Counted from the stretch's first letter, positions 37,131 through 46,691 are shown. The stretch is DNA of 64,000 nucleotides from Actinospica sp035493475 (GCA_035493475.1 DATJIF010000175.1:101785-165784); one strand, 5' to 3'. A program made the numbers and translations. Notes: generated from the letters alone by a model not told the origin.

Positions 37131-39494
37131 TCAGGGCTGGAGGGTCACCACGGTCGAGGTGGTTCCGGCCGGTTGGTCGAGGACGAGGAATTCGGGGTTG
37201 AGGGCGGTGACGTCCTGCTCGGGCACCGGGACGCCGCCCATCCACAGCGGCGTGCTGCGGGACAGGCCGGAGCCGACGACCAGGACCTGCGTGGGGGTGC
37301 TGCCGGTGGCCGGGGTGGCGCCGGTGTAGTCGATGCGGGCCGGGACGGTCGTCTCAAGGTACTGGTACGCGGCGGTGGGGCCGGCGTCGGCGAGGACGGT
37401 CAGCGGTACGTCGGCGGGGCCGGGGGCCAGGGGGATCGCGGTGTTGTCGTGGTCGGTGGCGCAAGGCAGGTCGTCGCTGTTGGCGGCCCAGTTGCCGGTG
37501 TACGTCAGGCGGGAGGCGGTGGGGATGGGCCAGTGGCAGGAGAACGAGTACGCGTTGCCCCATTCGACGTTGCCGGTCTCGTAGATCCACTGGGAGCCGA
37601 CGTCGGGGGCGGTGGCGTAGGCGGAGTTCGGCGTGTTGGTGTCGAGGACGTTGCCGCTGACGGTGAGTCCACTGGCGTACGAGGCGGCGTCGTTCACCGA
37701 ACCGTCGGCGTTGAGCACGGTGGCGCCCTGGTGGCCCTCGGTGTAGATCTCGCCGCCGTCGCCGGTGAAGACCTGCATGTTGTCGTGGAAGTCGTTGTCG
37801 GTGATCGCGTTGTCGGCGTTGATGTTCTGCGAGGTCTGGTCGCTGTAGGTCGGCGCGCTGTTGACGTTGTCGACGTGGCCCTGCCAGACGCCCGAGGTCA
37901 GGCCGTCGTACGGCATGTCGTAGATGTCGTTGTGCGCGATCGTGGTGTGCTGCGTGAACAGCATCGTGATTCCGGCGGTGCCGAGGTAGTCGATGGCGTC
38001 GTGGTAGATGACGTTGTCCGCGACCGTGTTGCCGGTCATGATCTCGTTCGCGCCGATCGGGTCGTGCGCGGACGCGGCGGGGTCGGCGGAGCAGGTCTGG
38101 ATGACGGCGGACGCGGGGTCGTCGGCGGTGCCGGGGGTCGGGTCACCGGTGCAGCCGAGCCAGAGTGCACTGCCGGCGATCTCGGTGAAGACGCTGCCCT
38201 GCACGAGGTCGTCGTCGCTGCCGTAGCGCAGGCTCAGGCCGGTGCCGCCGAGGTCGTCGAAGCGGTCTGACAGGAAGCTGATGTCGCGGGCCGCGGTGAG
38301 CGAGATGTTCGCGAGCGGCGCGGTGAACGCTCCCCAGGGGCAGGATCCCGCGTTCGGCGTGGCGTAGTCGCATTCGCCCTGCGTGGCCGGTTGGGCTACA
38401 CCGCTGACCGTGGTGTACGGCTGCGTGATCGCCAGGCCGTCCTGCACCTGCGCGAAGCCGACGCCGGTCGAGGGCGTGTTCCAGGTCGCGGTGGTGAAGC
38501 GGATGCCGGTGAACGTGATGTCGTGGACCGGCTTGGCCAATGTGCCCGAGACGTTCAGCAGGGATTGGAGCCGAGGCAGTTCGATGTCGTGGCCGGACGG
38601 CGCGCCCTGGCCGGACGCGGGTTCGTAGTAGAGGGTGTCGGTGGCGTCGTCGAGGAACCACTGGCCGGGGTGCAGCAGGGCGCGGGCGTTCTCGATGACC
38701 GTCGGGCCGGTGTTCGCGGCCAGGTTGTACGGGGTCACGTTGCTGGAATTGCCGCCGTAGACGGTGGCCGACTTGTTGGTCAGGTCGTTCCAGCACGGTT
38801 GGGCCATGGCGACCGTGACGGCACCCGAACCGGTGGCGCGGATGCTGCTGACGGGGCATTCGGAGGCGGCCCAGTCGGTCGGCTTCATCGGCGTCCAGCC
38901 GAATTCGAGCTCGTGCAGTTCGGTCGGGCTCAGGCCCTTGGCGAGGTTCAGCAGCGCGGTGGCCGTGCTGCCGGTCGCCTCGAAGCCGGTCGAGTCCCAG
39001 GTGGAGAGGCTGATGCCGAGCGCGGCCGGGGTCGACTGCGCGAGTGGGGTGTCCACGCCGTCGATGTAGAGCTGGCGGGACTGCGAGCCGTGCGGGACCC
39101 GTGCCGACCAGACATCGCTGCCCGGCACGCGGTTCCAGTCAGTGATCTGAGTTCCGCCGGAGATGACGGGATGGGCGCCGGGGGCCGCGGTCCAGACGAT
39201 CGGATGGCCGGGGGTGCCCGAATCCGCCGCGCCGAACTTCCAGGTGTTCGAGAGCCGATACGTGCCGTTGAGGAGTTCGACGGTCACGCCGCCGCCCAAC
39301 ACCTCGACCGCACGCTGCGCGCCGTCGAGCGAGCAGGGGTGCGCGAGCGAGCAGGTCGGGCCGGAGCCGGTGGGCGAGGCGTACAGCGTGATCGGCGCGG
39401 ACGCCGAAGCCGAGGCCGTGGGGACGACGGTCAGGGCCGCGCACAGGGCGGCGGCGCTCGCTCCTGCGAGCAGCCTGCTGCGGTGGGTGTTCAT
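37131..39494 (-). CDS. Secreted right-handed beta-helix glycosidase-like protein (GH141-like)
   Basis: 787 residues. Signal peptide about 1-33 (RSRLLAGASAAALCAALTVV, then ASASA). Mature N-terminus ITLYASPTGSGPTCSLAHPC...GGVTVELLNGTYRLSNTWKF is the start of a parallel beta-helix typical of GH141-type and related proteins. Later coils include HTTIAHNDIYDMPYDGL and NINADNAITDNDFHDNMQVFTGDGGEIYTEG. GH141 founders are alpha-L-fucosidase/xylanase, and the gene upstream is a GH29 fucosidase, so a linked role on fucosylated plant glycans is plausible. Family assignment from memory of the layout. Confidence 0.75.
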   Translation of the reverse strand: MNTHRSRLLAGASAAALCAALTVVPTASASASAPITLYASPTGSGPTCSLAHPCSLDGAQRAVEVLGGGVTVELLNGTYRLSNTWKFGAADSGTPGHPIVWTAAPGAHPVISGGTQITDWNRVPGSDVWSARVPHGSQSRQLYIDGVDTPLAQSTPAALGISLSTWDSTGFEATGSTATALLNLAKGLSPTELHELEFGWTPMKPTDWAASECPVSSIRATGSGAVTVAMAQPCWNDLTNKSATVYGGNSSNVTPYNLAANTGPTVIENARALLHPGQWFLDDATDTLYYEPASGQGAPSGHDIELPRLQSLLNVSGTLAKPVHDITFTGIRFTTATWNTPSTGVGFAQVQDGLAITQPYTTVSGVAQPATQGECDYATPNAGSCPWGAFTAPLANISLTAARDISFLSDRFDDLGGTGLSLRYGSDDDLVQGSVFTEIAGSALWLGCTGDPTPGTADDPASAVIQTCSADPAASAHDPIGANEIMTGNTVADNVIYHDAIDYLGTAGITMLFTQHTTIAHNDIYDMPYDGLTSGVWQGHVDNVNSAPTYSDQTSQNINADNAITDNDFHDNMQVFTGDGGEIYTEGHQGATVLNADGSVNDAASYASGLTVSGNVLDTNTPNSAYATAPDVGSQWIYETGNVEWGNAYSFSCHWPIPTASRLTYTGNWAANSDDLPCATDHDNTAIPLAPGPADVPLTVLADAGPTAAYQYLETTVPARIDYTGATPATGSTPTQVLVVGSGLSRSTPLWMGGVPVPEQDVTALNPEFLVLDQPAGTTSTVVTLQP

Positions 39495-39509
39495 ATGGGT
39501 CCTCCGGTG

Positions 39510-40805
39510 TTAGGTGGTGGGTTGCTCCGTGAGGAAGAGTTCGACGACGGGCACGAGCACGTCGGGCCTGGTGATCGGCAGGTGCAGGGTGAGGGTGCCG
39601 GGCGCCTGGGCCAGGGGTGAGAGGTTCAGGTGGGCGGCGGGGGTCTCGTCGAGGGTGCTGAACTGGACCTCGGAGCCGTCGCCGAGCAGCCGGGCGTAGC
39701 GGACCTTCCCGGCCAGCCCCGGCAGGTGCAGGTGGCGCAGCGGCCACGCGAGGATGTGCAGGTAGAGCCGGTCGCCGCGCAGCGTGTAGAGCGAGTTGGG
39801 CGGGGGAGTGAACGGCGCGGAGCCCGCCGCGTGCACCGAGCCGGAATGCTTGGCCATCCAGCCCGCTATCTCGGCCAGGATCGCGCCCGCCCGGCCGTCG
39901 ATGGCGCCGCGGCCGTCCGGTCCGATGTTCAGCAGCATGTTGCCGTCGCAGGACACCGACTGCACCAGCATGCGGACGAGCAGGCCGGGGTCCTTGTACT
40001 CCAGGTTGTCCCGGTGGTAGCCCCACGAGCCGTTCAGCGTCTGGCAGGCCTCCCAGAGCACCGGCTCGCCGTCCACGTCGGCCAGCGGGCGGTCCGGCTG
40101 GAACTGCTCGGGGGTCACGTAGTCGCCCGGGATGCCGAGGCGGTTGTTGACGACGATGCCCGATTGCAGCCGCCGGGTCAGTTCCATGAGTTCCTCGGCG
40201 GGCCACGTCTCAGGACCCTTGCCCGGCATGCCGCCGCGCTCGCCCGGATAGGTGAAGTCGTAGAACATCAGGTCGATCGGCCCGTACTCGGTGAGCAGTT
40301 CGGTGACCTGGGCGTGCAGGTACTTCCGGTAGCGGTCCATGTCGCGGCCCGCGTTGAGCTCCGCGAGATTCGGTGACGTGCGCAGCGGATGGATGCCGTC
40401 GATCACGTAGTCGGGGTGGTTCCAGTCGATCAGCGAGTGGTAGAAGCCCACCTTCAGGCCCTCGGCCCGCGCCGCCTCCACGAACTCCGCGACCAGGTCC
40501 CGGCCGCAGTTGCGCATGCTCGTGTAGTCGCTCACCTTCGAGTCCCACAGGCAGAAGCCCTCGTGGTGCTTCGTGGTCAGCACGACGTAGCGCATACCCG
40601 CCGCGCGCGCGGTCCTAGCCAGTGCGCGCGCGTCGAACAGGTCGGGATCGAAGTGTTCGAAGTACTTGCGGTACTCGGCGTCCGGGATGGTCTCGTAGCC
40701 GCGCACCCACTCGTGCCGCGCGGCCATGCTGTACAGGCCGAAGTGCACGAACAGGCCGAATCTGGCGGCGCGGAACCAGTCGGTGGCGGGCGGAGCAGCG
40801 GGCAT
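39510..40805 (-). CDS. GH29 alpha-L-fucosidase
   Basis: About 431 residues from ATG 40805; a GTG at 40826 would add 7. GH29 hallmarks: TDWFRAARFGLFVHFGLYS, YVVLTTKHHEGFCLWDSK, VGFYHSLIDWNHPDY, and the nucleophile region IDLMFYDFTYPGERGG, then CQTLNGSWGYH and NMLLNIGPDGRG. No signal peptide, so it acts on imported oligosaccharides. It follows the second permease gene by about 47 bases and precedes the beta-helix gene by 15. Confidence 0.92.
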   Translation of the reverse strand: MPAAPPATDWFRAARFGLFVHFGLYSMAARHEWVRGYETIPDAEYRKYFEHFDPDLFDARALARTARAAGMRYVVLTTKHHEGFCLWDSKVSDYTSMRNCGRDLVAEFVEAARAEGLKVGFYHSLIDWNHPDYVIDGIHPLRTSPNLAELNAGRDMDRYRKYLHAQVTELLTEYGPIDLMFYDFTYPGERGGMPGKGPETWPAEELMELTRRLQSGIVVNNRLGIPGDYVTPEQFQPDRPLADVDGEPVLWEACQTLNGSWGYHRDNLEYKDPGLLVRMLVQSVSCDGNMLLNIGPDGRGAIDGRAGAILAEIAGWMAKHSGSVHAAGSAPFTPPPNSLYTLRGDRLYLHILAWPLRHLHLPGLAGKVRYARLLGDGSEVQFSTLDETPAAHLNLSPLAQAPGTLTLHLPITRPDVLVPVVELFLTEQPTT

Positions 40806-40851
40806 GGAGGGTACGGGCCCTTTCACGTCGGGAGGGAGCGGGGCGGCCGGG

Positions 40852-41724
40852 TCAGCGGAACGAGCCGCCGAGCGCGATGCCCTTGGTGATGAAGCGGCTG
40901 AAGAACAGGTAGAGCACCAGGATCGGCATCATCGAGATGGTCAGTCCGGCGAACAGCGGGCCGAGGTCGCTGGTGAACTGGGAGCGGAAGCCGAGCAGCC
41001 CGACCGCGACGGTCTGCGCGTAGCTGTCCTGCAGCAGCACGAGGCCGAGCTGCGTCTCGCTCCACACCCACACCAGCAGCAGCATCGACACGCCGGTGAT
41101 CGCGCCGCGGGAGAGCGGCAGCACGATCCGCAGGTAGCAGCCGAACTCGCCGAGCCCGTCCAGCGCGGCCGCCTCGGTGATCTCCTTCGGGAAGTCCCGG
41201 AAGTAGGCGTTGAGGATCAGCACCGTGTTGGGCAGCCCGAGCGCCGCGTACGCCACGCCGAGCGCCACCGGGCTGTCGATCAGCCCGGCCGCGCTGTACG
41301 CCTGGTAGTAGGGGATCAGCAGCAGCACGAACGGGACGACCGTGCCGAGCAGGAAGAGGCGCAGGTACCACGTGCGCATCCGGTCGGAGAGCTTCGTGGC
41401 GAAGTACGCGGCCGTGGTCCCGGCGGTCAGGTTCACCACGAGCGCGGTGACGGCGGCGATGATCGTGTTCCGGAAGAACGTGCTCATCCCGGAGGAGCCG
41501 AGCGGGCCGTCCCACGCGCTGGAGATGTTGTCGAAGTGGTACGAGCCGCCGAAGCCGAGCGGGTGCGCGTAGATGTCGAGGTTGCTGCGCAGGCCCAGCA
41601 GCGTGATCATCACGAAGGGGGCCAGCACGATCAGGGTCCAGATGGCGAGCGGCAGCTGCGCGAGCCAGCTGAGCAGCGCGCCGAAACCGCGCGGGCGCCG
41701 TCGCGTGACAATGTTCGTACTCAT
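40852..41724 (-). CDS. Carbohydrate ABC transporter permease (MalG type)
   Basis: 290 residues, six helices, with the EAA loop KEITEAAALDGLGEFGCYLRIVLPLSRG. It is the MalG/LplC-type second permease of a CUT1 importer. ATG 41724 overlaps the stop of the first permease (ATGA). No ATPase gene is present in this locus. Confidence 0.93.
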   Translation of the reverse strand: MSTNIVTRRRPRGFGALLSWLAQLPLAIWTLIVLAPFVMITLLGLRSNLDIYAHPLGFGGSYHFDNISSAWDGPLGSSGMSTFFRNTIIAAVTALVVNLTAGTTAAYFATKLSDRMRTWYLRLFLLGTVVPFVLLLIPYYQAYSAAGLIDSPVALGVAYAALGLPNTVLILNAYFRDFPKEITEAAALDGLGEFGCYLRIVLPLSRGAITGVSMLLLVWVWSETQLGLVLLQDSYAQTVAVGLLGFRSQFTSDLGPLFAGLTISMMPILVLYLFFSRFITKGIALGGSFR

Positions 41725-42665
41725 CGGCTGGTCTCCCGTCCGTTGGACAGCCGCAGCCCGATCAGGCCGAGCACCAGCAGCACGGCGCCGCTGAGCACGG
41801 CCATCGCGCTGGCCGAGCCGAAGTCGGTGAACTGGAAGGCCTTGACGTAGATCAGCACCGGCAGGGTCTGCGTCGCGGTCCCCGGGCCGCCGCCGGTCAT
41901 CGCCCAGACCATCGTGAATCCGTTGGCGGCCCAGACGAATTCGAGCATCGTGGTGATCGCGAGCACCGGCCGGATCAGCGGCAGCGTGATCGCGAAGAAC
42001 TGGCGCAGCCGGCTCGCCCCGTCGATCTTGGCCGCCTCGTAGATCGACACGTCGATCTGCTCGGTCGCGCCGAGGATCAGGATGAACGCGAAGCCGACGC
42101 CCGCCCACACGGCCGCCGCCGCGGTCGGGTAGATCGCGGTCGAGCTCTGCGCCAGCCATTCGTGCTCGTCGCCGAGGCCCAGCCAGCCGAGCACGACGTT
42201 CACCGCGCCCTGCTGCGGGACGGCCGCCTGGGACCAGAAGATGCCCACGGCCGTGACCGGTGCGATCCCGGGCAGGAACCAGATCACCCGGTAGAACGCG
42301 CGGCCCTTGACCCCGGCGCTGACCGTCGCGGCCAGCGCCGTGGCCAGCACCACGATGCCCACGGTCGCCAGCACCGCGAACTCGACGGTGACCAGCGCCG
42401 CGTGCGCGACCGTGCCGTCCGTGAACAGGCCGGAGTAGTTGCTGAAGCCGGTCCACGTCGGCGAGCCGATGCCGCCCCATCGCGTCAGGCTGAGATAGCC
42501 CGACTCGATCAGCGGATAGCCCGCGAAGGCGAGGATCAGCAGGCCTGCCGGGGCGAGGGCCAGCGCGGTGCCGAGGCGGCGCGGCCGTCGTCGGGGGGTG
42601 CCGCGCTTCGGTTCGGCCGGCGTACGCGGCGGGGCGAGGCTGTTCGTGGTCTGTGCGGTGCTCAC
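41721..42665 (-). CDS. Carbohydrate ABC transporter permease (MalF type)
   Basis: 314 residues, six helices after a basic Pro/Arg-rich N-terminus. EAA loop: IYEAAKIDGASRLRQFFAITLPLIRPV; TGGGPGTATQTLPVLIY is the usual MalF-type motif. GTG 42665 is 22 bases after the binding-protein gene. Partner of the permease at 40852. Confidence 0.93.
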   Translation of the reverse strand: MSTAQTTNSLAPPRTPAEPKRGTPRRRPRRLGTALALAPAGLLILAFAGYPLIESGYLSLTRWGGIGSPTWTGFSNYSGLFTDGTVAHAALVTVEFAVLATVGIVVLATALAATVSAGVKGRAFYRVIWFLPGIAPVTAVGIFWSQAAVPQQGAVNVVLGWLGLGDEHEWLAQSSTAIYPTAAAAVWAGVGFAFILILGATEQIDVSIYEAAKIDGASRLRQFFAITLPLIRPVLAITTMLEFVWAANGFTMVWAMTGGGPGTATQTLPVLIYVKAFQFTDFGSASAMAVLSGAVLLVLGLIGLRLSNGRETSR

Positions 42666-42687
42666 GCGTGCTCCTCGGTGATCCGGG

Positions 42688-44043
42688 TCAGTTCCCTGCG
42701 CGGGTGGTGGCGAGCTGCGCCTGGAGCTTGGCGGAGATGCCCGCCACCGACGCCTGGCCCGCGTACATGGACTGGATCAGCGGGTCGAAGAAGGACTGGC
42801 CGAGCGTGCCGGGCACGGTCGAGGTCCAGCCGGACTGCACGCCGTTCGCCTTGCCGTCCGCGAGCATCTGCTGCACCAGCGGATCCAGGCCGCTGTACGC
42901 CGAGGACGGCATGAACACCGGCGCGAGGTTCCCGCCCGCCTTGATCACCGACGCGGCCATGTTCTGCTCGCTCATGTAGAACTCGAGGAACTTCTCCGCC
43001 TGCGCCGGGTGCTTCGCGTTCGCTGGGATGCCCATGCCGTCGCCCGCGAACGCCGTGATCTGCGTCTTGGCGGTCGCGTTCACCGGCGGCAGCAGCAGCC
43101 AGCCGAGATTGTCACCCATGACCTTGCGGAAAGAGGCGGCCTCCCAGCTGCCGTCGATCGTCATGCCGAGGTCGCCGCTCTCGAACGCCGCCTCCACGGC
43201 CGGTGTGTCCGCCGCGAGGAACCCGTCCTGGTACACGCCGTGCGCGTTGAAGTCGGAGAGCTGCTGCACCGCGTTCGTGAAGGCCGGGTCGGTGTACTTC
43301 GCGGTCTCCGGGACGGCCGACTGCCACGAGGTCAGGTAGTTGTTCACCTGCGCCGTGCTCGCCGACGTGGGCAGCAGCGCGTCCAGCATCCAGCTCGCCG
43401 CGTACCCGGACTTGCCGCCCAGCCCGAGGCCCTGCTTGCCGATCTTCTTCAGCGCGCCGACCATCGAATAGAGCTGATTCGCCGAGGTGATCCGGTGGTC
43501 CGCCGGAACGCTGATCCCGGCCTGCTGGAACAGCTTCGGGTTGTAGTAGGCGATGCTGTAGTAGACGCTGTCGACGGAGACCACGTAGTTGTTCCCGTCC
43601 GGCGCGGTCAGCGCGGAGGCGAGGGCCGAGCCGTAGCGCGACTTCAGATCCTCGGCGCTCCACACGCTCTGCAGCGAGAGCAGCTTGTGGTTCTTCACCA
43701 GCTGGCTGTACGAGGGGCTGTTGGTCGGCACCACGCCCACGTCCGGCGGGTTGGCGCTGCTGAGCACGTTCGCGTTCGTGGTGTTCTTCGTGTCCACGGT
43801 GATGATCTGGATGTTGACCTTGATGTCCGGGTTCGCGGCCTCGAACAGCTTCACCGCGCTCTGGATCGTGGCGACGTTCGCGTCCCCGGCCTGCTGCTGC
43901 ACGGTGATCGTGGTGACCCCGCCGGAGGACCCGGCGAGATTGCCCGAATTACCGCAGCCGGCGAGCGTGCCGACGGTCAGCGCGGCGCCGGCGATGACCG
44001 CCGATACGCGTCGACGCGGGAGTGTCCGTGGTTCGTGGCGCAT
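42688..44043 (-). CDS. Sugar-binding lipoprotein of CUT1 ABC importer
   Basis: 451 residues. Lipoprotein signal VIAGAALTVGTLAGC with the lipobox Cys at about residue 30, then a Ser/Gly linker and a family-1 solute-binding fold (LFEAANPDIKVNIQII, NPPDVGVVP, AAFESGDLGMTIDGSWEAASF, AGDGMGIPANAKHPAQAEKFLEF). It captures the sugar outside the membrane for the permeases at 40852-42665. 39 bases after the regulator gene and probably transcribed with it. Confidence 0.93.
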   Translation of the reverse strand: MRHEPRTLPRRRVSAVIAGAALTVGTLAGCGNSGNLAGSSGGVTTITVQQQAGDANVATIQSAVKLFEAANPDIKVNIQIITVDTKNTTNANVLSSANPPDVGVVPTNSPSYSQLVKNHKLLSLQSVWSAEDLKSRYGSALASALTAPDGNNYVVSVDSVYYSIAYYNPKLFQQAGISVPADHRITSANQLYSMVGALKKIGKQGLGLGGKSGYAASWMLDALLPTSASTAQVNNYLTSWQSAVPETAKYTDPAFTNAVQQLSDFNAHGVYQDGFLAADTPAVEAAFESGDLGMTIDGSWEAASFRKVMGDNLGWLLLPPVNATAKTQITAFAGDGMGIPANAKHPAQAEKFLEFYMSEQNMAASVIKAGGNLAPVFMPSSAYSGLDPLVQQMLADGKANGVQSGWTSTVPGTLGQSFFDPLIQSMYAGQASVAGISAKLQAQLATTRAGN

Positions 44044-44082
44044 GGCGGTACCTCCGGGGGAGAGTCGGTGGCTCGGGGGAGA

Positions 44083-45384
44083 TCAGTGGTCTGACGGGGT
44101 GATCGCCGCGAGGATCCGCAGCTGGTAGAGGCGGGTCGGGCGGCCGTTGCGGTGTGCCTGGGCGCTGCCCGCGTCGATGGCGAGTCCGTGTTCGACGAGC
44201 TTGCGCACCAGGCGTCGGCCGCTGGCGTCGGCTATGCCCAGCGCGTCGGCCAGGTCGCTGGGGGAGATCGGGCGGCCGTGGCCGGAGCGTTCGACGGCGG
44301 CGAGCCGGGAGAGCGTGGCCGGGCTGAGTCCGATGCTCTTGGCCAGGTTCTCCACCTCGTCCCCGTGCTCGCGGTAGGTGGCGGTAAGCGGGGGACGCGA
44401 CGAGCCCATCGGCCCGATGATCACGCCGCCGTCCTCGATGAGGTAGCCGCACGGCGCCGCCTCGCGCTCGGCCTGCGCGGCGGCGCGCTCGGCGAGCTGC
44501 ACGCAGGTGCGCGCGGACGGGCCGATGCCGAAGCCCGCGGCGATCGCGGACGGCTGTTCGCTGTCGCCGAGCGGCGGCAGCGAGGTCCATTGGTGGGTGG
44601 CCTTCTCGAACAGCGCGACCGGCGCGAAGACCAGCACGCCGCGCAGCCCGCGGTTCTCCACCCAGGCGTCGGCGAAGTCCGCGGTGTTGACCAGCGCGTG
44701 CATCAGGCCGACCCGGGCGCGGTCCGGATCCTTCGCGCCGCCGTCGGAGCCGATCAGGAAGACCCCGGCCGCGAAGCGCTGCGCGTCGGCCCGCTTGGAC
44801 TGGATGCGCAGCGCGAGACCGTGCACCTGCGCGCGGATCGTGGAGGGCACCGGGCCGCTGTTGAACACCGGCAGGATCCCGTCGAGCTGCCGGGCCACGG
44901 CGGTCCGTCCGCTGATGATGTATCCGCCGCCGGACGCGTCGAGGAAGCTCCGATGCAGGTCGACGAGGGCTCCGGCGCTCTGCTCGGCCCGGTACGGCAG
45001 GCAGGAGATCCCCGCGCGGTCCAGGCCGATCGCCTCGGCCACCTCGGCGACCACGGCCGGATCGTAGGTGTCCACGCTGACCGGAGTCGGGCTCCAGCCG
45101 TGCGCGACGGCGCGGTAGAAGGCGAGTGCGAGATCGAGCCCGGCCGGTTCGACCACCTCGACGCACATGTCGTCCGGCAGCAGATCGCGGGACGCGGCGT
45201 AGGGCACCGGCCCCAGCAGCAGTCCGTCCACGTGCTGCCGGGCCAGCAGTTGCTGCACGACGCGGCGGATCTCGTGTTCGTGCTCGTACTCGGCCCAGTC
45301 CAGCGTGACACCGGTCAGCGTCCGCGCCGCCTCCTCGAAGGCGGCCCGCCGACTGGTGTGCACCACGAGCCCGATCACGATCAC
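44083..45384 (-). CDS. Transcriptional regulator with PrpR-N-like sensor and C-terminal HTH
   Basis: 433 residues. The N-terminus (MIVIGLVVHTSRRAAFEEAA, then VVQQLLARQHVDGLLLGPVPY) resembles PrpR-N-type or sugar-isomerase-like sensing folds. A central part has GGYIISGRTAVARQLDG. The C-terminal 90 residues form a winged helix: NLAKSIGLSPATLSRLAAVE and PSDLADALGIADASGRRLVRKLVEHGL. GTG start. It is the first gene of the fucosidase/ABC operon and a 21-bp palindrome lies 24 bases upstream, so autoregulation is likely. Confidence 0.75.
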   Translation of the reverse strand: MIVIGLVVHTSRRAAFEEAARTLTGVTLDWAEYEHEHEIRRVVQQLLARQHVDGLLLGPVPYAASRDLLPDDMCVEVVEPAGLDLALAFYRAVAHGWSPTPVSVDTYDPAVVAEVAEAIGLDRAGISCLPYRAEQSAGALVDLHRSFLDASGGGYIISGRTAVARQLDGILPVFNSGPVPSTIRAQVHGLALRIQSKRADAQRFAAGVFLIGSDGGAKDPDRARVGLMHALVNTADFADAWVENRGLRGVLVFAPVALFEKATHQWTSLPPLGDSEQPSAIAAGFGIGPSARTCVQLAERAAAQAEREAAPCGYLIEDGGVIIGPMGSSRPPLTATYREHGDEVENLAKSIGLSPATLSRLAAVERSGHGRPISPSDLADALGIADASGRRLVRKLVEHGLAIDAGSAQAHRNGRPTRLYQLRILAAITPSDH

Positions 45385-45407
45385 GAGGGGTCCTCATCCG
45401 CTGGTCA

Positions 45408-45428
45408 TTTACGGACCAGGTCCGTAAA
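45408..45428. promoter_or_regulatory. 21-bp perfect palindrome, probable operator
   Basis: TTTACGGACC-A-GGTCCGTAAA, with a further half site GTCCGTA at 45431-45437. It lies 24 bases upstream of the regulator start at 45384. Likely operator for that regulator or for a global sugar repressor; not found again near the other operon heads. Confidence 0.65.
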
Positions 45429-45510
45429 TAGTCCGTATCTTTCGAGGTCAGAGGATGACCCAGGAACGAGGGCGCGTCAAGAGGTGAGGAGTTGAAACAG
45501 TATGCTGATA

Positions 45511-45539
45511 CGTAACCGGGCGATTGCGCCCGGGTTACG
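45511..45539 (-). terminator. Stem-loop terminator of the DeoR-LacI regulator gene
   Basis: CGTAACCGGGCG, loop ATTG, CGCCCGGGTTACG: a 12-bp stem with one bulged base, starting directly after the stop codon at 45540. Confidence 0.65.
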
Positions 45540-46691
45540 TCACGCGCGGGTGCTGGAGGCGCGGATCATCAGGCGCGGACTGATCTGGACCCGGTGCACC
45601 GGCCGGTCCGCCCCGTCCCGCATCCGCTTCGCGAGCAGTTCGACCGCGGTCTGCCCGAGAGTCAGCTTCGCGGGGCGCACGGCGGTGAGCGCGGGGTCGG
45701 CGAGACCGGCCACCTCGTCGTCGTAGGCGACGACGGCGAGGTCGTCGGGCACGCGGATGCCGCGCTCCTGGCACCGGCCGACGAGCGAGAGCGCCTCCCG
45801 GTCGGAGTGCACGAGCAGCGCGCTGGTGCCGGTGGCGATGCAGTCGTCGAGGAACTCGTCCAGCCGGGCGCTCCAGCCGGAGTCGCGGTAGTCCGGGATG
45901 ATCGCGTTCGAAACGGCCTCGGCATCGAGGCCGCACTGTTCCGTGGCGTCCAGCCAGCCGCGGCGCACCGCCCTCGTGGTGGGGCTGGTCGAGGAGGCGA
46001 GCAGGCCGATGCGGCGGTGTCCCTCGGCGACGAGGTGGCGCACGGCCAGGCCCGCGCCGAACATGTGATCCGTCGTCACCGACTCTACGTGCTCGTGGAA
46101 GGGGCCGAAGGTGGCGGAGCGCTCGACGAACGTGACCGGGATCGGCAGCGCGGCGAGCCAGCCGATGAGCTCGTCCGCGGCCTCGCCGGACGTGGGCGGC
46201 GCGATCAGCAGGCCCTGTATTTCCGCGTGTTCGAGCAGCCACTCGGTCTGCCGGCGCAGGTCGCCGATGTCGACGTAGGACGACCCGCGTAACACGATCC
46301 GCACACCTGCCGCCGGCGCTGCGTCGCGTGCGCCGCGGATGATCTGCGGCCAGTAGTAGTCCAGCGAGGGCACGACCATGCCCACCGGCGCCAGATCGGT
46401 CTCGTCGCTCTCCAGTGCGGTGGCGGCTTCGTCCGCGGCGCTCGCGGACGTGTCGACGACCGGCACCGTGCCGCGCGGCAGCCGGATTCCGCCGTGCACG
46501 CGCTCGATCACGCCCTCGTCGGCGAGTTGCGCGATGTCCCGGCGCATCGTCACGGTGCTGACACCGAGGGCCCGGGCGACGTCGGCGACGCGAAGAGTGC
46601 CGCGGGCGCGCAGCTCGGCGAGCACTTTCTCGCGGCGCTGCACCGGAAGCAGCGTCGGCTCGGGATCGGTCACGTCACCGCCTCCACTCAT
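45540..46691 (-). CDS. DeoR-type HTH fused to LacI-type sugar-binding domain
   Basis: 383 residues. Residues about 18-70 form a DeoR helix-turn-helix (RREKVLAELRARGTLRVADVARALGVSTVTMRRDI, then GVIERVHGGIRLP). From about 100 on it is a LacI/periplasmic-binding domain (VGMVVPSLDYYWPQIIRGARDAA, VTFVERSATFGPFHEHVESVTTDH, GHRRIGLLASSTSPTTRAVRRGW, VVAYDDEVAGLADPALT). It should bind a sugar and release DNA. It is divergent from the plus-strand catabolic operon and is the obvious repressor of it. Confidence 0.88.
   Translation of the reverse strand: MSGGGDVTDPEPTLLPVQRREKVLAELRARGTLRVADVARALGVSTVTMRRDIAQLADEGVIERVHGGIRLPRGTVPVVDTSASAADEAATALESDETDLAPVGMVVPSLDYYWPQIIRGARDAAPAAGVRIVLRGSSYVDIGDLRRQTEWLLEHAEIQGLLIAPPTSGEAADELIGWLAALPIPVTFVERSATFGPFHEHVESVTTDHMFGAGLAVRHLVAEGHRRIGLLASSTSPTTRAVRRGWLDATEQCGLDAEAVSNAIIPDYRDSGWSARLDEFLDDCIATGTSALLVHSDREALSLVGRCQERGIRVPDDLAVVAYDDEVAGLADPALTAVRPAKLTLGQTAVELLAKRMRDGADRPVHRVQISPRLMIRASSTRA

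Noticed and set aside
37125..39620. Plus-strand Gly/Val/Arg-rich frames opposite the beta-helix gene
   Set aside because: Repetitive antisense translations; signal peptide and beta-helix pattern belong to the minus strand.
45502..45726. Small plus-strand frame starting at 45502 after GAGGTGAGGAG
   Set aside because: It runs through the terminator stem and antisense to the DeoR-LacI gene; the translation has no motif.
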